64,000 nt of DNA from Paenibacillus sp. DMB20 (GTDB lineage Bacteria; Bacillota; Bacilli; Paenibacillales; Paenibacillaceae), in the NCBI RefSeq assembly GCF_000987955.1, contig NZ_LAZU01000044.1, forward strand, positions 1-64,000, in the 5' to 3' direction. Each line of letters begins with the position of its first letter. The first letter of the stretch is position 1. Of this stretch, positions 26,836-38,070 are shown piece after piece. Both the position numbers and the translations under genes were made by a program. Under the pieces are notes generated by a model. It was not told the origin of the DNA. It worked only from the letters and a program-made list of their open reading frames with translations, and did no database searches.

Positions 26836-28325
26836 AATTGTCTGCCCCTTATCGCTTCTTTTGCAACGATGCGGTCGTCGAAATCGAGTACGGCCCCCGC
26901 AATCAGTTGATAGGTCTCATGACCTTTCCCCGCAATCAATACTACATCTCCCGGGCTTGCCATTTCAATAGCCTTTTTGATCGCCTCCCTGCGGTCGACG
27001 ATAAGCTGGTAACGCGATGGCTCCTTCCCCGCCTCCAGCAACCCGGCTTCAATGTCTTTCAGGATGAGCTCCGGATCTTCCGTTCTTGGATTGTCGGAGG
27101 TGACAAGGACGATATCGCTCAACTGCGCGGCAATCTTTCCCATCATGGGACGCTTGCCTTTGTCCCTGTCGCCTCCGCATCCGAATACGGTAATAATCCG
27201 GCCGTCGGCGATATCCTGCACCGTCCGCAGCACGTTCTCAAGGCCGTCCGGCGTATGGGCGTAATCCACGATTACCGCAAACGGCTGGCCCTCATCCACC
27301 GCCTCCACCCGTCCTTCCACGCCTGGGACCGCCTCCAGGCTTTTTTTGATGTCCGCGATCGGGACCCCTTCAAGGAGAGACGCCGCTATCGCGGCCATCG
27401 TATTGTATACATTGAATTTGCCGATCATTTTCAGGGAAATATCCGCGCTGCCGCGAAACGTCTGCACATGAAAAGAAGTTCCGCCAGCCGTTACCGAAAT
27501 CTCCGAGGCCCGTATGTCGGCCTCCTGCCGTATTCCGTATGTAATCACTTCAGCCGCAGTAAGCTTGGCAAATTGTGCCGATGCTTGGTCATCCGCGTTG
27601 AGAACGGCGTACTTCCGCTGTTTGGGGTCCTTGGCAAAAGCATTGCCAAGCCGTGAAAAAAACAATCCTTTGGCGGAACGATACTCTTCGACCGAGTGGT
27701 GGTAATCAAGATGGTCCTGCGTCAGGTTCGTAAATACCGCGGTCCGGAAATCCGTTCCTTTGACCCGCCCCTGCTCCAATGCGTGGGAAGACACCTCCAT
27801 CACGCAAAACTCGGTCCCGGCCCGTGCCATCCGGTCCAAGCTCCTCTGCAGGTCCAGCGCTTCCGGCGTCGTTCCCGACATCCGGAACGATCTGCCGCCG
27901 TATTTCATTTGAATGGTGCCGATCAGACCGGTTTTATGTCCGTAATCGCTTATGATTTTATCAATAAGATAGGTTGTGGTGGTTTTGCCGTTTGTCCCCG
28001 TCACGCCGATGATCGTCATTTTTTGGCTGGGATGGCCGTAAAAAACGTCCGCCAGGGCGGCCAGCGCAAACCGGGTGTCCTTCACAAGAACCTGAGGAAG
28101 AGGCGTTTCCAGTTTCCGGTCGACGACCAGGGCGGCCGCCCCCTTTTCCTTCGCTTCCTCCGCAAAATCATGGCCGTCCACGGTGTGACCCTGGAGGCAA
28201 ATAAAAAGGTCCCCCGGCTTTACTTGCCTGGAATCCGTTTGAAGACCGGAGACGGGCGTTTCCCCCTCACCAACGATAACGGCGACAGCCAAAACGGATG
28301 TCAAATCATTCAGTTTCATCGTCAT
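26832..28325 (-). CDS. murE: UDP-MurNAc-tripeptide synthetase, meso-diaminopimelate type
   Basis: Adds the third stem-peptide residue. 497 residues; P-loop GVTGTNGKTTTTYLIDKI (about 109-126) and the substrate-selective motif SDNPRTEDP, where DNPR is diagnostic for meso-diaminopimelate rather than lysine, so the wall is predicted to be DAP type. A G6 run precedes two candidate starts (28325 and 28319), the second having the better spacing. Ends in a four-base overlap with murF. Confidence 0.96.
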   Translation of the reverse strand: MTMKLNDLTSVLAVAVIVGEGETPVSGLQTDSRQVKPGDLFICLQGHTVDGHDFAEEAKEKGAAALVVDRKLETPLPQVLVKDTRFALAALADVFYGHPSQKMTIIGVTGTNGKTTTTYLIDKIISDYGHKTGLIGTIQMKYGGRSFRMSGTTPEALDLQRSLDRMARAGTEFCVMEVSSHALEQGRVKGTDFRTAVFTNLTQDHLDYHHSVEEYRSAKGLFFSRLGNAFAKDPKQRKYAVLNADDQASAQFAKLTAAEVITYGIRQEADIRASEISVTAGGTSFHVQTFRGSADISLKMIGKFNVYNTMAAIAASLLEGVPIADIKKSLEAVPGVEGRVEAVDEGQPFAVIVDYAHTPDGLENVLRTVQDIADGRIITVFGCGGDRDKGKRPMMGKIAAQLSDIVLVTSDNPRTEDPELILKDIEAGLLEAGKEPSRYQLIVDRREAIKKAIEMASPGDVVLIAGKGHETYQLIAGAVLDFDDRIVAKEAIRGRQL

Positions 28326-28372
28326 CCCCCCATATGTGCGCGCTTCGTATCGGCATCCATTACGACGCGATA

Positions 28373-30320
28373 CTAATGCGTATGCTCCTCTTCCGGAGAA
28401 GCATTCCCCATATATATCCGGATCGTGGAACCGCGCTCCACCCGGCTTCCCGGCTTGGGAGCCTGGCTGATCACCGTATTGCCGGTACCCGACTTCGCCA
28501 GCATGAAGTTCATGTTCAGTTCTTCGTATAATTCCTGAACGGTGGCGCCGACTAGGTCAGGCACGGTGACAATCGGGGTCTCCCCGTATCTGTATTCCCG
28601 TGCCAGCTGGTCTTTACGCTGCGGAACCTGCATGTAGTGCAGCGAGTCCTCCAGGATGTTCTGGACGATCGGGGCGGCAACGACGCCGCCGAATTGGATT
28701 CCCTTCGGATTATCGACGGCAGCGTACACGACGATCTGCGGGTCGTCCGCCGGAGCAAAGCCGATGAAGGATACGATGTGTTCGGTCGAGGAATAACGGC
28801 CGTTAATGACCTTTTGGGCCGTCCCGGTCTTTCCGCCGACCCGGTACCCGTCGATGAATGCGGGACGGCCCGTCCCTTTGGCAACGACGCTCTCCAGCGC
28901 CTCCCTCACCTTTTTGGACGTTTCTTCCGAAATCACCTGTCTGACCGGCTCGGGTTTCACCTCGTCCACCACCTCGCCGGTTTCCGGGTGAACCCAGGCT
29001 TTCGCCACATGCGGGGTATACAGCTTCCCGCCGTTGATCGCGGCGGATACCGCGGCCACCTGCTGGATCGGCGTCACCGATACGCCCTGTCCGAAAGCGG
29101 TGGTAGCCAGCTCAACCGGCCCTACTCTCGACAGTTTGAACAGGATCCCGTTTTCTTCTCCGATCAGATCCACGCCCGTCTTCGTTCCAAAGCCGAAATC
29201 ACGGATATATTGAAAAAGGGTCTCTTTGCCCAGCTTTTGACCGAGCGCGACAAACCCCGGGTTGCAGGAGTTCTGCACGACTTCCATGAATGTTTGGCTT
29301 CCGTGTCCCCCTCTCTTCCAGCAGCGGAGCCTGGCTCCTCCTACCTCGACGGCGCCGGAATCAAAAAAAATGGTCGTTTTTCAAATCCACTTTGCCTTCT
29401 TCAAGCGCAGCGGCAAGCGTGATGATCTTAAAGGTCGATCCGGGCTCGTAGGTCATCCAGATCGGAAGATTGCGGTTGTAGACCTCCGCGTCATATTCCT
29501 TATACTTTCCCGGGGAATAGCCGGGACGGCTCGCCATAGCCAGGATCTCGCCATTTTTCGGATTCATCGCAATGGCCCAACTGGCATTGGCCTGGTATTT
29601 GACCATGGCCTGATCCAGCTCGCGTTCCATGATGGCTTGAATGGACTTGTCGGTGGTAAGCTTCAGATGAAGCCCGTCCCGCGGCTGCATGTATTTTTCC
29701 GAAGACCCGGGCATGAGCCGCCCTCCGGCATCCGACAAGTAGGAAATGCTCCCGTTTAAGCCGCTGAGCTTATCGTCGTATTTCTTCTCGGTTCCCGTCA
29801 GGCCCTGGTTGTCGATGCCGGTAAATCCTAGAATGTGCGCCGCCAGGCCGCCGTAAGGATAATATCGTTTATTGTCCTCAGCAACAACGATACCCGGCAG
29901 CTTCAAATCACGAATTTCCTGAGCCAGCTCCATCGTAATTTTTCGTCCGCCGGGTTTGATTCGTTCCACCATGGAACCCCGCTTCGTAATGATCTTCTTC
30001 ACGTCGGCCTCGTTCATGCCCAGCTTGGAAGATAACAATTTGGCCGTTTTATCCGGCTCTTTGATTTGAACCGGAATGGCCATAATGGTCGGTGTGCTGA
30101 TATTCGTGACTAACGCCTCTCCATTGCGGTCCAGGATATTTCCGCGTTTGGCGGCAAAAGGAATATTCCGTCGCCAGGATTCCTCCGCTTTCGCGGACAA
30201 TTCGGCCCCTTTGCCGATTTGCACGTAAGCAAGCCGGACCACAAGGGCAGTGAACATCAAGATCAGCAGCAGCAGGCTCCAGAGCAGTCTGCGGCGCCGG
30301 GATACCGTAGATACTTTCAA
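28373..30320 (-). CDS. spoVD: SpoVD, sporulation class B penicillin-binding protein; one homopolymer frame break
   Basis: Transpeptidase for spore cortex, partner of SpoVE. About 648 residues after removing one base from the run 29363-29370. Features: transmembrane segment about 12-33, PBP dimerisation domain, active-site EPGSTFKIITL (serine nucleophile), SCNPG, GGKTGTAQKV, and one C-terminal PASTA domain (TVPDLVGATVQELYEELN...). A TTG at 30320 with GGAGGG seven bases upstream is the best start; an ATG at 30356 lacks a site. It follows pbpB, as in Bacillus. A single PASTA domain distinguishes it from pbpB, which has two. Confidence 0.93.
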
Positions 30321-30406
30321 CTTGCTTCCCTCCCCCAATTGAACCCTAATCGTCATGAACCGTGTTTATCTCATGAGTATTCGGGACAACCAGGGGTTAG
30401 AACAAG

Positions 30407-32654
30407 CTATTCCTTGTTTCCCTGAGCCTCGCTCCCTGCAGTGGCCTCTTCCTCTTTGCCGTCTGCAGATGAAGCCGTGCCCTTTACCGTCTCCTCAGCC
30501 GGCCGGAGGGTAAGATATACGACACGGGAGCCTTTTTCGGTCGTCTCCTTCTGTTCGGAGACATAGCCTTCGCCCTGAACAACGGCCTTGACCTTCATCA
30601 AGTTCAGAACGTCTATGGCATCCCTGAGGGATCCCCCCCGAAGATCCGGAATTTTCATCTTCTTTTCATCCTCGGTCAGAAGATATATCCGCTGACCCGC
30701 AGCGATCGGAGTTCCCGGGGGCGGGTACTGCTTCTTCAATGTACTGCCTTTGCCCAATACTTCAAAAGCGAATCCTTCCTCCAAAAGCTTTGTTTTGATG
30801 TCGTTCGCTTTCATCCCGGATAAATCGGGAGCTTCGCGCATATCCGGAACGACGGCAGCTGCGGCTTTGTTCTTCTTTTCATTTTTTTTTCGCAGCATCC
30901 GTTTTGGGCACGCCCCAATATTTCAGCGTTTGGGATACGATTTTTTTGAACACGGGGGCAGCAGCTCTGCCTCCGCCGATATCTCTTTCGTTCGGCTCGT
31001 CAATGATGACAAGCACGGCGATTTTCGGATCGTCGACCGGGGCGTATCCGATAAATGATACGATCCGTTTGGAGCGGTCGCTGTAATCCCCCTTCACCGC
31101 GGTACCGGTTTTTCCAGCTACCCGGTAACCGTCGATATATGCATATTTCCCTGTTCCCTTATCCTGGTCCGCTACGACCTGTTCCAGGTATTTGCCGGTT
31201 TCTTTCGCCGTTTCGGGAGAGATGACCTGCCTTATCACTTTCGGCTGAACCTTTTCCACCTTGCCGGTGTTCGGATCCTGTTTTTCCTTGATGATTTGGG
31301 GCTTCATCAACTTACCCCCGTTCGCCACGGCGGAAATCGCCGCGAGCTGCTGGATCGGCGTAACCGAAACCGCGTAGCCGTAAGGCACGGTGGATATATC
31401 GATATCGCGCTCCATGTTCATCCGTCCGAGTACCTCACCCGGCAAGTCGATTCCCGTCTTCTCGCTGAATCCAAACAGGTTGATGTAATTTTTCAAACGC
31501 TCTTTGCCGAGCATCTCGTAACCCAGCTTAACGAACGCCACGTTACTTGATCTTTTTACCCCTTCCAGATAGGTGATGGTTCCCCATCCGTCCCGTTTGA
31601 TGTCCCAGTGGGTTCTGCCCCCCGCCCGAATGGAACCGGAAACGTACCAAGCGCCGGGATCAAACAGGTTTTCCTGAATGGCGCTTGCAAGGGTCACGAT
31701 TTTGAATGTCGAACCGGGTTCGTAGGTTGATCTGATGGCATGATTATAAAAATTCCCGTAATCCTCTGTCTCCCAATAAATATTCGGATCAAATGTCGGC
31801 ATATTCGCCATGCCTAGAATTTCCATGGTATTCGGATCCGCCGCGATCACCGTCATACTGACCGGTTGAAATTGGTCGTAGGCTTCCTGCATGGCATCCT
31901 GGATATAATACTGGATTGTATCATCGATCGTCAGCATAAAATTTTTCCCATTTTTGGCAGGCTGGTACACTTCGTCGGCCGAAGGAATCTTGACTCCCTT
32001 TTTGTCGCTCTTGTATTTGGCGAAGCCGTCCACGCCCTTCAGTTCATCGTCAAACATTAATTCGAACCCGTCCTGGGCAACGCCCTGACGGTCCGTATAT
32101 CCAAGAATATGGGCAGCCAGGTTGTTTCTTGGATAAAAGCGTTTTTTTCTGCGCGATCAGGCTGACTCCGGAATCCGGCACCTTCCCTTCCGCCCGCAGC
32201 TTGTCCTCAAGCTTTTTCTTGAGATCCTCCACCTGCTTTTTCTTGTCCTCATTGATCTTCAAGCCCTCATTGCGGACCTCGCGGTTGATAAGGTAAGCCC
32301 CGTCCTTATCCTTGGCGGTGACAAGTTCCCTTAATTCGTCCTCTTTCTTTCCGAGCACACCGTGGAGGCCTTCCACCACCTCGTCCTCCATTTTGTTCGC
32401 CTGGATTACCTTAGGATTGACCACGACCGTATAGGCAGGGGCGTCCATCGCGAGAATATCGCCGTCCCGGTCCATGATCGTGCCCCGTGAAGCAGGAAGC
32501 GGCTGCTCACGATTCCATTTCTTCATTGCCTCCTTCTGCCAGAAATCGTTATCGACGACCTGCAGCCAAAAAAATACGTCCGATCAATAAAGCAAAAAAG
32601 AGGGTAATAAATCCCCCTATCAGCAATGTTCGCAGTTTGATTTTTTTTTATCAT
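30407..32654 (-). CDS. pbpB: PBP2B/FtsI division transpeptidase; four homopolymer frame breaks
   Basis: Essential septal peptidoglycan transpeptidase. Reconstructed length about 747 residues. N-terminal anchor TLLIGGFITLFFALLIGRIF, dimerisation region with the PASRGTIMDRDGDILAMD block, active-site EPGSTFKIVTL, RSSNVAF, AGKTGTAVKG, then two PASTA domains (VPDMREAPDLSGMKANDIK..., IPDLRGGSLRDAIDVL...). Frame breaks lie at 32641-32649, 32568-32574, 32142-32148 and 30882-30890; removal of one base at each gives continuous family sequence. Four breaks in one essential gene make an artefact far more likely than gene decay. ATG at 32654, just after ftsL. Confidence 0.93.
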
Positions 32655-32676
32655 CGGTTCAACCTCACTACCTGTT

Positions 32677-33082
32677 CTAGTTTCCCGACGTACTACTGGA
32701 TGTCACTGATTTGCCGGTATTGTCATGTACGTGGATGGCATCGTCTTGCTCCGCTTGGACATAGCCGAGTTCCTTTGCTTTCTGCACGATCCCCATCTCA
32801 AGCGTCTGTTTTTTTCACCTGAAGAATGTTAATGTTTTTATTGGCTTCCCGGATCGCGGCATCCGAATTTTGGATTTGGCGGTTGAGCTCGTAAATCTTG
32901 ACGTGGCTCATTCCGATCCATCCCATCATCCCCACCACAAACATGACGGACAGCAGATATAACAGCTTTTCTTTTTTGGGCAGTTGCGAACGGCGTTTAA
33001 TGACCGTCGTCTTTTCGACATAACTGGACGGGCGTTCCGTCTGCCGCTCTTGTACGGCCAAATTGCCGCGTGTGTAGGCCAT
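32677..33082 (-). CDS. ftsL: Cell division protein FtsL; one homopolymer frame break
   Basis: Small bitopic divisome protein that pairs with DivIC through a coiled coil. About 134 residues: basic cytoplasmic part (about 1-37), transmembrane segment (about 39-58, KLLYLLSVMFVVGMMGWIGM), then a leucine-zipper-like extracytoplasmic part. The break is at run 32809-32815 (seven T, six needed), after which the frame continues QTLEMGIVQKAKELGY and ends at 32677. Identity rests on size, topology and position between rsmH and pbpB, since FtsL sequence is poorly conserved. Confidence 0.9.
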
Positions 33083-33136
33083 GGCTGCATTCTCCTTATT
33101 CTAGATTTTCTGGTTACAATGAACTTTCACAATTAG

Positions 33137-34090
33137 TTATAATTTTTCCGCGATGCGCAGCTTGGCCGAACGGGCGCGGGGGTTAGATGCAACTTCGGAC
33201 TCGCTTGGAGCGATAGGCTTGCGGTTCACCAGCTTCAGCAGGCCTTTTCCGCCGCCGCAAACACACATCGGAAAATCGGGCGGACAAGTGCATTTCGGGA
33301 TATAGCCGTTAAAGATTTGTTTGCAGATTCGGTCTTCCAGGGAATGGAAGGTAATGACGGATACGCGTCCTCCGGGCGCAAGGCATTTCACGGCCTGGTG
33401 CAAGGCATCCTCAAAGGCGCCAAGCTCGTCATTGACCGCGATCCGCAGCGCCTGAAAACTCCGTTTGGCCGGATGGCCTCCCGTGCGGCGCGCCGCAGCC
33501 GGTATTCCTTCTTTAATCATATCGACCAATTGACCTGTTGTTTGAATGGGATCGTTGACCCGCCTTTCGCAAATCACTTTGGCGATCCGTCTTGAGAACT
33601 TCTCTTCCCCATATTCGTACAAAATTCTCGCAATCTCCTGCTCCGGCCAAACATTAACGATCTCGGCGGCCGTTAGCTCCGCCGACTGGTCCATCCTCAT
33701 GTCGAGCGGTGCATCGTGGTTGTAACTGAAACCTCTCTCCCCTTCGTCGAATTGCGGAGAAGATACGCCCAAATCAAACAGAATGCCGTCGACACGGGAA
33801 ATCCCGTCCCCGTCAGGATGGACTTCGCTTCGGAGCACCTCCTCCAGATCGCGAAAGTTCGTTTTGACCAAGGTGACCCTGTCTCCATAAGGCTTCAGAA
33901 CCTCTTTCGCGTTGTCCAGCGCCCAATCGTCCTGATCCAACGCGATAAGCCGGCCCCGAGAGCCCAGTCTGGAAGCGATCAGCGAGCTGTGACCCGCCCC
34001 GCCCAGAGTACAGTCAACATATATACCGTCCGGTTTGATGCGCAGCCCTTCTGTCGCTTCTTCCTTAAGCACCGTGATGTGATGAAACAA
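33137..34090 (-). CDS. rsmH: 16S rRNA (cytosine-1402-N4)-methyltransferase
   Basis: SAM-dependent methylation of C1402 in 16S rRNA. About 317 residues; SAM motif [49 protein letters not shown], and the C-terminal [26 protein letters not shown] favour the TTG at 34090 because GGAGGG is seven bases upstream and the protein then starts [10 protein letters not shown] like its relatives; an ATG at 34105 sits inside that ribosome site. Second gene of the dcw cluster. Confidence 0.95.
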   Translation of the reverse strand: MFHHITVLKEEATEGLRIKPDGIYVDCTLGGAGHSSLIASRLGSRGRLIALDQDDWALDNAKEVLKPYGDRVTLVKTNFRDLEEVLRSEVHPDGDGISRVDGILFDLGVSSPQFDEGERGFSYNHDAPLDMRMDQSAELTAAEIVNVWPEQEIARILYEYGEEKFSRRIAKVICERRVNDPIQTTGQLVDMIKEGIPAAARRTGGHPAKRSFQALRIAVNDELGAFEDALHQAVKCLAPGGRVSVITFHSLEDRICKQIFNGYIPKCTCPPDFPMCVCGGGKGLLKLVNRKPIAPSESEVASNPRARSAKLRIAEKL

Positions 34091-34146
34091 GCTGCAGCCC
34101 TCCATAATCTTCTAATCAACCTAACATGCCTATGTAGCGTGGGTTG

Positions 34147-34585
34147 TTACAGGTCGAAATCGAAATCGACCAGCTTCTCAGCGATGTCGTTAAACGCTTC
34201 CTCCGACTGCTGATAGTATTGTTGCCACTGCTCTTTGCTCCAAATTTCCACCCGGCTGGATACGCCGATCACGACGCACTCCTTGTCGAGCTTCGCAAAT
34301 TCGCGCAAATTGCCCGGCAAATTTACCCTTCCCTGTTTATCCCATTCGCATTCCGTCGCACCGGAGAAAAAAAAAGCGGGTAAATGCCCGGGCGTCCGAC
34401 TTCATGAGCGGAAGGGATTTGAGTTTTTGCTCCATGATGGCCCATTCTTCCCTGGGATATACAAAGAGACATTGGTCCAAACCGCGGGTTACGACAAAAG
34501 AGCTACCCAGGAGTTCCCTAAATTTTGCCGGGATCGTGATTCTCCCTTTATCATCGATGCTATGCTGAAACTCCCCCATAAACAT
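34147..34585 (-). CDS. mraZ: Transcriptional regulator MraZ; one homopolymer frame break
   Basis: AbrB-fold DNA-binding protein and repressor of the dcw cluster. About 145 residues with two SpoVT/AbrB-like halves: [22 protein letters not shown] and, after repair, [17 protein letters not shown]. The break is at run 34367-34375 (nine A, eight needed). First gene of the cluster; 10-bp phased GTGG repeats lie directly upstream, the expected operator. Confidence 0.93.
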
Positions 34586-34605
34586 CAGGCACGCTCACCC
34601 CTTAA

Positions 34606-34640
34606 CCCCGATTCCCCACTTTGCACCACTTTCCACCACT
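34606..34640 (-). promoter_or_regulatory. MraZ operator: GTGG direct repeats in 10-bp phase
   Basis: Minus strand shows AGTGGTGGAA, AGTGGTGCAA, AGTGGGGAAT and a weaker CGGGG in direct succession, so GTGG cores fall every 10 bp (at 34636, 34626, 34616 and about 34606). MraZ is known to bind TGGGN repeats spaced by five bases upstream of its own gene. They lie between the -10 and the mraZ start. Confidence 0.8.
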
Positions 34641-34642
34641 TT

Positions 34643-34671
34643 AGGATAATAGATTCGTCGCAAAGAATCAA
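34643..34671 (-). promoter_or_regulatory. Sigma-A-like promoter of mraZ and the dcw cluster
   Basis: Minus-strand TTGATT (34666-34671), 17 bases, TATCCT (34643-34648), directly upstream of the MraZ-type repeats. Confidence 0.65.
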
Positions 34672-34715
34672 ATTCCTTCAATGGATAAATTGTTTTTTTG
34701 GAAGTTTCAAGCAGC

Positions 34716-34757
34716 AAAAAAAAAGCCCCGCCCGATTCTTTCGAATCGGATGAGGCT
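34716..34757 (-). terminator. Terminator of ahcY
   Basis: Minus strand AGCCTCATCCGATTC, GAAA loop, GAATCGGGCGGGGCT then nine T. It insulates the mraZ promoter; 34758-34919 shows no gene. Confidence 0.88.
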
Positions 34758-34919
34758 CCTGACACGTCGCATAACTCCGTAAAAGCACTGATTCGGGTTA
34801 GTTCACCGCCAACTTTGGTTTAAGAAGCGAATACAAGAAGTGGAAACGGCCACTGCATACCTAAATTCACAACTCAAATGCTTCCGGAGGAAATAAACGC
34901 GATTTTTTAAAGCCGCTCT

Positions 34920-36188
34920 TTAGTGCTGCGCCCAGCTGTCCAGGTATGATTTTTGTTCCTCGCTCAGCTGATCGATGCCAAGCCCAAGACTTTCCAGCTT
35001 GTAACGTGCCACCTGTTCATCCAGCTCATACGGAACATTAACGACACGGCTGCCGATGCTTTGATACTGATCGTTTACATATTTCAGCGACAAGGCTTGA
35101 AGGGCAAACGTCATATCCATGATTTCCGCGGGATGGCCGTCGCCGGCCGCCAGGTTTACGAGACGCCCTTCAGCCAGAAGATAAATTTTGCGTCCGTCCT
35201 TCAGTTGGTACTCCTCGATGTTGCGGCGGACGGTGCGGACCGACTGCGAACGGGACGCGAGATCCGGTTTGTTGACCTCCACGTCAAAGTGCCCGGCATT
35301 GGAGAGAATCGCTCCGTCCTTCATCACGTCGTAGTGCTCGCCGCTGATCACGTCGCGGTTGCCGGTAACGGTTACGAAGAAGTCGCCGTGCTTGGCGGCT
35401 TCGAGCATCGGCATGACGCGGAAGCCGTCCATGTATGCTTCAACGGCTTTGATGGCATCCACTTCCGTGACGATCACGTTGGCTCCCAATCCTTTTGCCC
35501 GCATCGCTACGCCTTTTCCGCACCACCCGTAACCGACCACGACGACGGTTTTGCCGGCGACGACCAGGTTGGTCGTCCGGTTGATGCCGTCCCATACCGA
35601 TTGGCCTGTACCGTAACGGTTATCGAATAAGTATTTGCAGAAAGCGTCGTTAACCGCGACCATAGGAAACTTGAGAGCACCCTCTTTTTCCAAAGACTTC
35701 AGTCTCAGGATACCGGTTGTCGTCTCCTCCGCGCCGCCGCGGATGTTCTTTAACAGATCCGGACGTTCGGCATGAAGAATGGTGACCAGGTCGCCGCCGT
35801 CGTCGATAAGGAGATCGGGAGCGGTCTCCAGCGCGCGGATCAGCAGTTCCTTGTATTCCTCCGGCTCGGGATTATATTTGGCGAACACGGTTACGCCGTC
35901 CTCCACCAACGCCGCGCAAACATCGTCCTGCGTGGAAAGCGGGTTGCTTCCCGTAATCGTTACTTCAGCCCCTCCGGCTTGAATGACCTTGGCCAGGTAA
36001 GCGGTTTTGGCTTCCAGGTGCAGGGAAATGGCAACCTTGAGGCCTTTGAACGGCAGCTCCTCCTCGAACTGTTTGCGAACCCGGTTGAGCACAGGCATAT
36101 GCGCTTCTACCCAGTCGATCTTTAAGTGACCTTCCGGTGCCAACTTCAAATCCTTAATCACGCTATTCTGAATGGACATGGAACTCAT
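34920..36188 (-). CDS. ahcY: S-adenosylhomocysteine hydrolase
   Basis: NAD-dependent reversible hydrolysis of S-adenosylhomocysteine to adenosine and homocysteine in the methyl cycle. 422 residues; NAD motif [20 protein letters not shown], substrate blocks [52 protein letters not shown] and C-terminal [18 protein letters not shown] with GGGGAGG upstream. Flanked by its own terminator, so it is a separate unit lying between bshC and mraZ. Confidence 0.97.
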   Translation of the reverse strand: MSSMSIQNSVIKDLKLAPEGHLKIDWVEAHMPVLNRVRKQFEEELPFKGLKVAISLHLEAKTAYLAKVIQAGGAEVTITGSNPLSTQDDVCAALVEDGVTVFAKYNPEPEEYKELLIRALETAPDLLIDDGGDLVTILHAERPDLLKNIRGGAEETTTGILRLKSLEKEGALKFPMVAVNDAFCKYLFDNRYGTGQSVWDGINRTTNLVVAGKTVVVVGYGWCGKGVAMRAKGLGANVIVTEVDAIKAVEAYMDGFRVMPMLEAAKHGDFFVTVTGNRDVISGEHYDVMKDGAILSNAGHFDVEVNKPDLASRSQSVRTVRRNIEEYQLKDGRKIYLLAEGRLVNLAAGDGHPAEIMDMTFALQALSLKYVNDQYQSIGSRVVNVPYELDEQVARYKLESLGLGIDQLSEEQKSYLDSWAQH

Positions 36189-36271
36189 AACACAGCCTCC
36201 CCTTCATTTTTTGCCGACCTTAAAAAACATATCCAAGCCGCGGGCTTAGAGCCTGGGCAATGAACGAAGAA

Positions 36272-37903
36272 TTACAGATATACGGCCCGGTGAATCCCCG
36301 AATCGTCATAAGGAAGTTCCATGAGCCGATCCACCAATGACCATCCGAAGCGGTTTAGATAATAAAACGCGTTATAAACCCGCTCCTGCGGTCTGCCAAG
36401 CGGAGCCAGAGCGGCTTCGATCCGCTCCCATTGGAGCAGCGAAGCACCGTGCTGCTGCTCCAGGGCAGCTTTGGATTTATTCAGCAGAAAATCCATCTGA
36501 TCCAAAATTTTCTGTTTATTGCTTTCTCCCAATTTTAACAGTCCCGGCTGCAAACTGCCAAGGTCCCGGAGGAGAGGTTCATACAGTTTCTCAAAAGAGT
36601 CTTTCGTTTCCCGGAAGCGGTCATCGAGACCCAGGCGATCCTGCCCCGCCAGCCACTCTTCGCGTTTCCTCTGCAGGTCGTTCATCACATCCTGAAAAGT
36701 CAGGCCGAATTTTTCCATCGGCTTCAGCGAGGAATCCTCCACCAGGCTGAAGGACATCCGCGGCAAAATCAGCGGCATCTGAAGACCGAACTTACCGAAA
36801 GCATACCGCGTAATCGCCCAATAAGCAATCTCTCCCTGTCCCAGCACCGTCCCAAGCACCGGCAAAACGGAGTCCTGCATCAACGGCCGTGTCAGCACGT
36901 TGTTGCTGAACCTTTCGGGATGCTTTTCAAGCTCGGCCAACAGCTCTCCTTCCGACATGGAGATCAAGCCTTTGCGGTCCGTAAACCTGCCTTCTTCTTT
37001 ATAAAGAAGCAGCCTTTGGTTATCGTGGAGATAGAAAAGATTCGCCCCGTTTTCATGCGCCTCGGCCTGAAGTTCATATCCAAGTCCCGTCAAATCGCGG
37101 GCCGCTTGACTGTAAGCTTGGGCCAAAGCGCCGCCCTGCCTGATGATCCCCTCGAAAATCGGCTTTTCCAACTTTCTCAGCATAGGGTTCGCCGAGTCCA
37201 GCAGTACAAGGCCGTACTTGCCGAACAGTTTGCCCATCAGTTTGGCAAAGGCATCGGTCAAGCCCCGGGAATGCTCAGCAGCCTCGCGGAGCGATGTCAG
37301 GATCTCCTGTTTGTATTCGCTGTCTGCGAGAAGCTCCTGCATTTCATTCAAAACCGCCTCCCATTGCCGGCCATTCACCGGCGTAAAGCTGACGGAAGTG
37401 CGCGAGGCGTCTGCGGCATCCATCTTGATCTTGGTCACCTGCAGATCGGAAGACGGAACATATGTATGATTCACTTCATCCCAGTCGTGGTCCTCTCCGG
37501 CGATCCAGAATACCGGAATAACCGGTCTGTCCAGCCTTGCTTGCGCTTCGCGGGCCGCCTGAATGATGGTGACGGCTTTGTAGATCACGAGCATCGGGCC
37601 CGTAAACAGACCGCTCTGCTGCCCTCCCGCAATGACAAGCGTGCCCTCGCGTTCCAGCAGGTCAATCGACTTATGCACGGCCTCATGACGGTTATGGATG
37701 TCGTTGTATGAACGCAGGCAGTCAGCCAGCGCTTTACGGCCGATTCTTTTGTCTTCGCTCTGGTCCAGCCAATGCGCCCGCTCTTCCCAGCTTTTCGGAT
37801 CCTTGTGGCTGCCGCCGTAAAAGCCGCTTACTTGGCCGTGCCGGTGTAAATAATCATGCGAAAGCCGCGAGCCGCCTGATAACGGCTCCGGAACTATATT
37901 CAT
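36272..37903 (-). CDS. bshC: Putative cysteine ligase BshC of bacillithiol synthesis
   Basis: Last step of bacillithiol synthesis (cysteine addition to GlcN-malate). 543 residues, usual length for the family, with VIAGGQQSGLFTGPMLVIYKAVTII, FWIAGEDHDWDEVNHTYV and GEIAYWAITRYAFGKFGLQMPLILPR blocks and a helical C-terminal extension. ATG with AGGAGG eight bases upstream. The bshC-before-mraZ neighbourhood is as in Bacillus yllA, but here ahcY intervenes. Confidence 0.93.
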   Translation of the reverse strand: MNIVPEPLSGGSRLSHDYLHRHGQVSGFYGGSHKDPKSWEERAHWLDQSEDKRIGRKALADCLRSYNDIHNRHEAVHKSIDLLEREGTLVIAGGQQSGLFTGPMLVIYKAVTIIQAAREAQARLDRPVIPVFWIAGEDHDWDEVNHTYVPSSDLQVTKIKMDAADASRTSVSFTPVNGRQWEAVLNEMQELLADSEYKQEILTSLREAAEHSRGLTDAFAKLMGKLFGKYGLVLLDSANPMLRKLEKPIFEGIIRQGGALAQAYSQAARDLTGLGYELQAEAHENGANLFYLHDNQRLLLYKEEGRFTDRKGLISMSEGELLAELEKHPERFSNNVLTRPLMQDSVLPVLGTVLGQGEIAYWAITRYAFGKFGLQMPLILPRMSFSLVEDSSLKPMEKFGLTFQDVMNDLQRKREEWLAGQDRLGLDDRFRETKDSFEKLYEPLLRDLGSLQPGLLKLGESNKQKILDQMDFLLNKSKAALEQQHGASLLQWERIEAALAPLGRPQERVYNAFYYLNRFGWSLVDRLMELPYDDSGIHRAVYL

Positions 37904-38002
37904 GAGGGATGCCTCCTATTCTGCTACAACCTAACCTATGAACTTACTTTAGTAAAGCCTTCTTTGATTGTACCGAATGATCATGTTCTCCGTCAAAGGG
38001 AA

Positions 38003-38031
38003 AGAAAAACCGCCAGCACGATGCTGACGGT
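38003..38031 (-). terminator. Terminator of the opp operon
   Basis: Minus strand CCGTCAGCA, three-base loop, TGCTGGCGG, then TTTTTC, downstream of oppF. Confidence 0.85.
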
Positions 38032-38070
38032 TTCTTGGAAACTGCCCGACACTTTTATCTTCAGGCCGGA

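Noticed and set aside
30321-30420. Sigma-E promoter before spoVD
   Set aside because: A loose ATACT plus CATGACG pair is seen, but the spacing and the -10 do not match the sigma-E consensus well enough.
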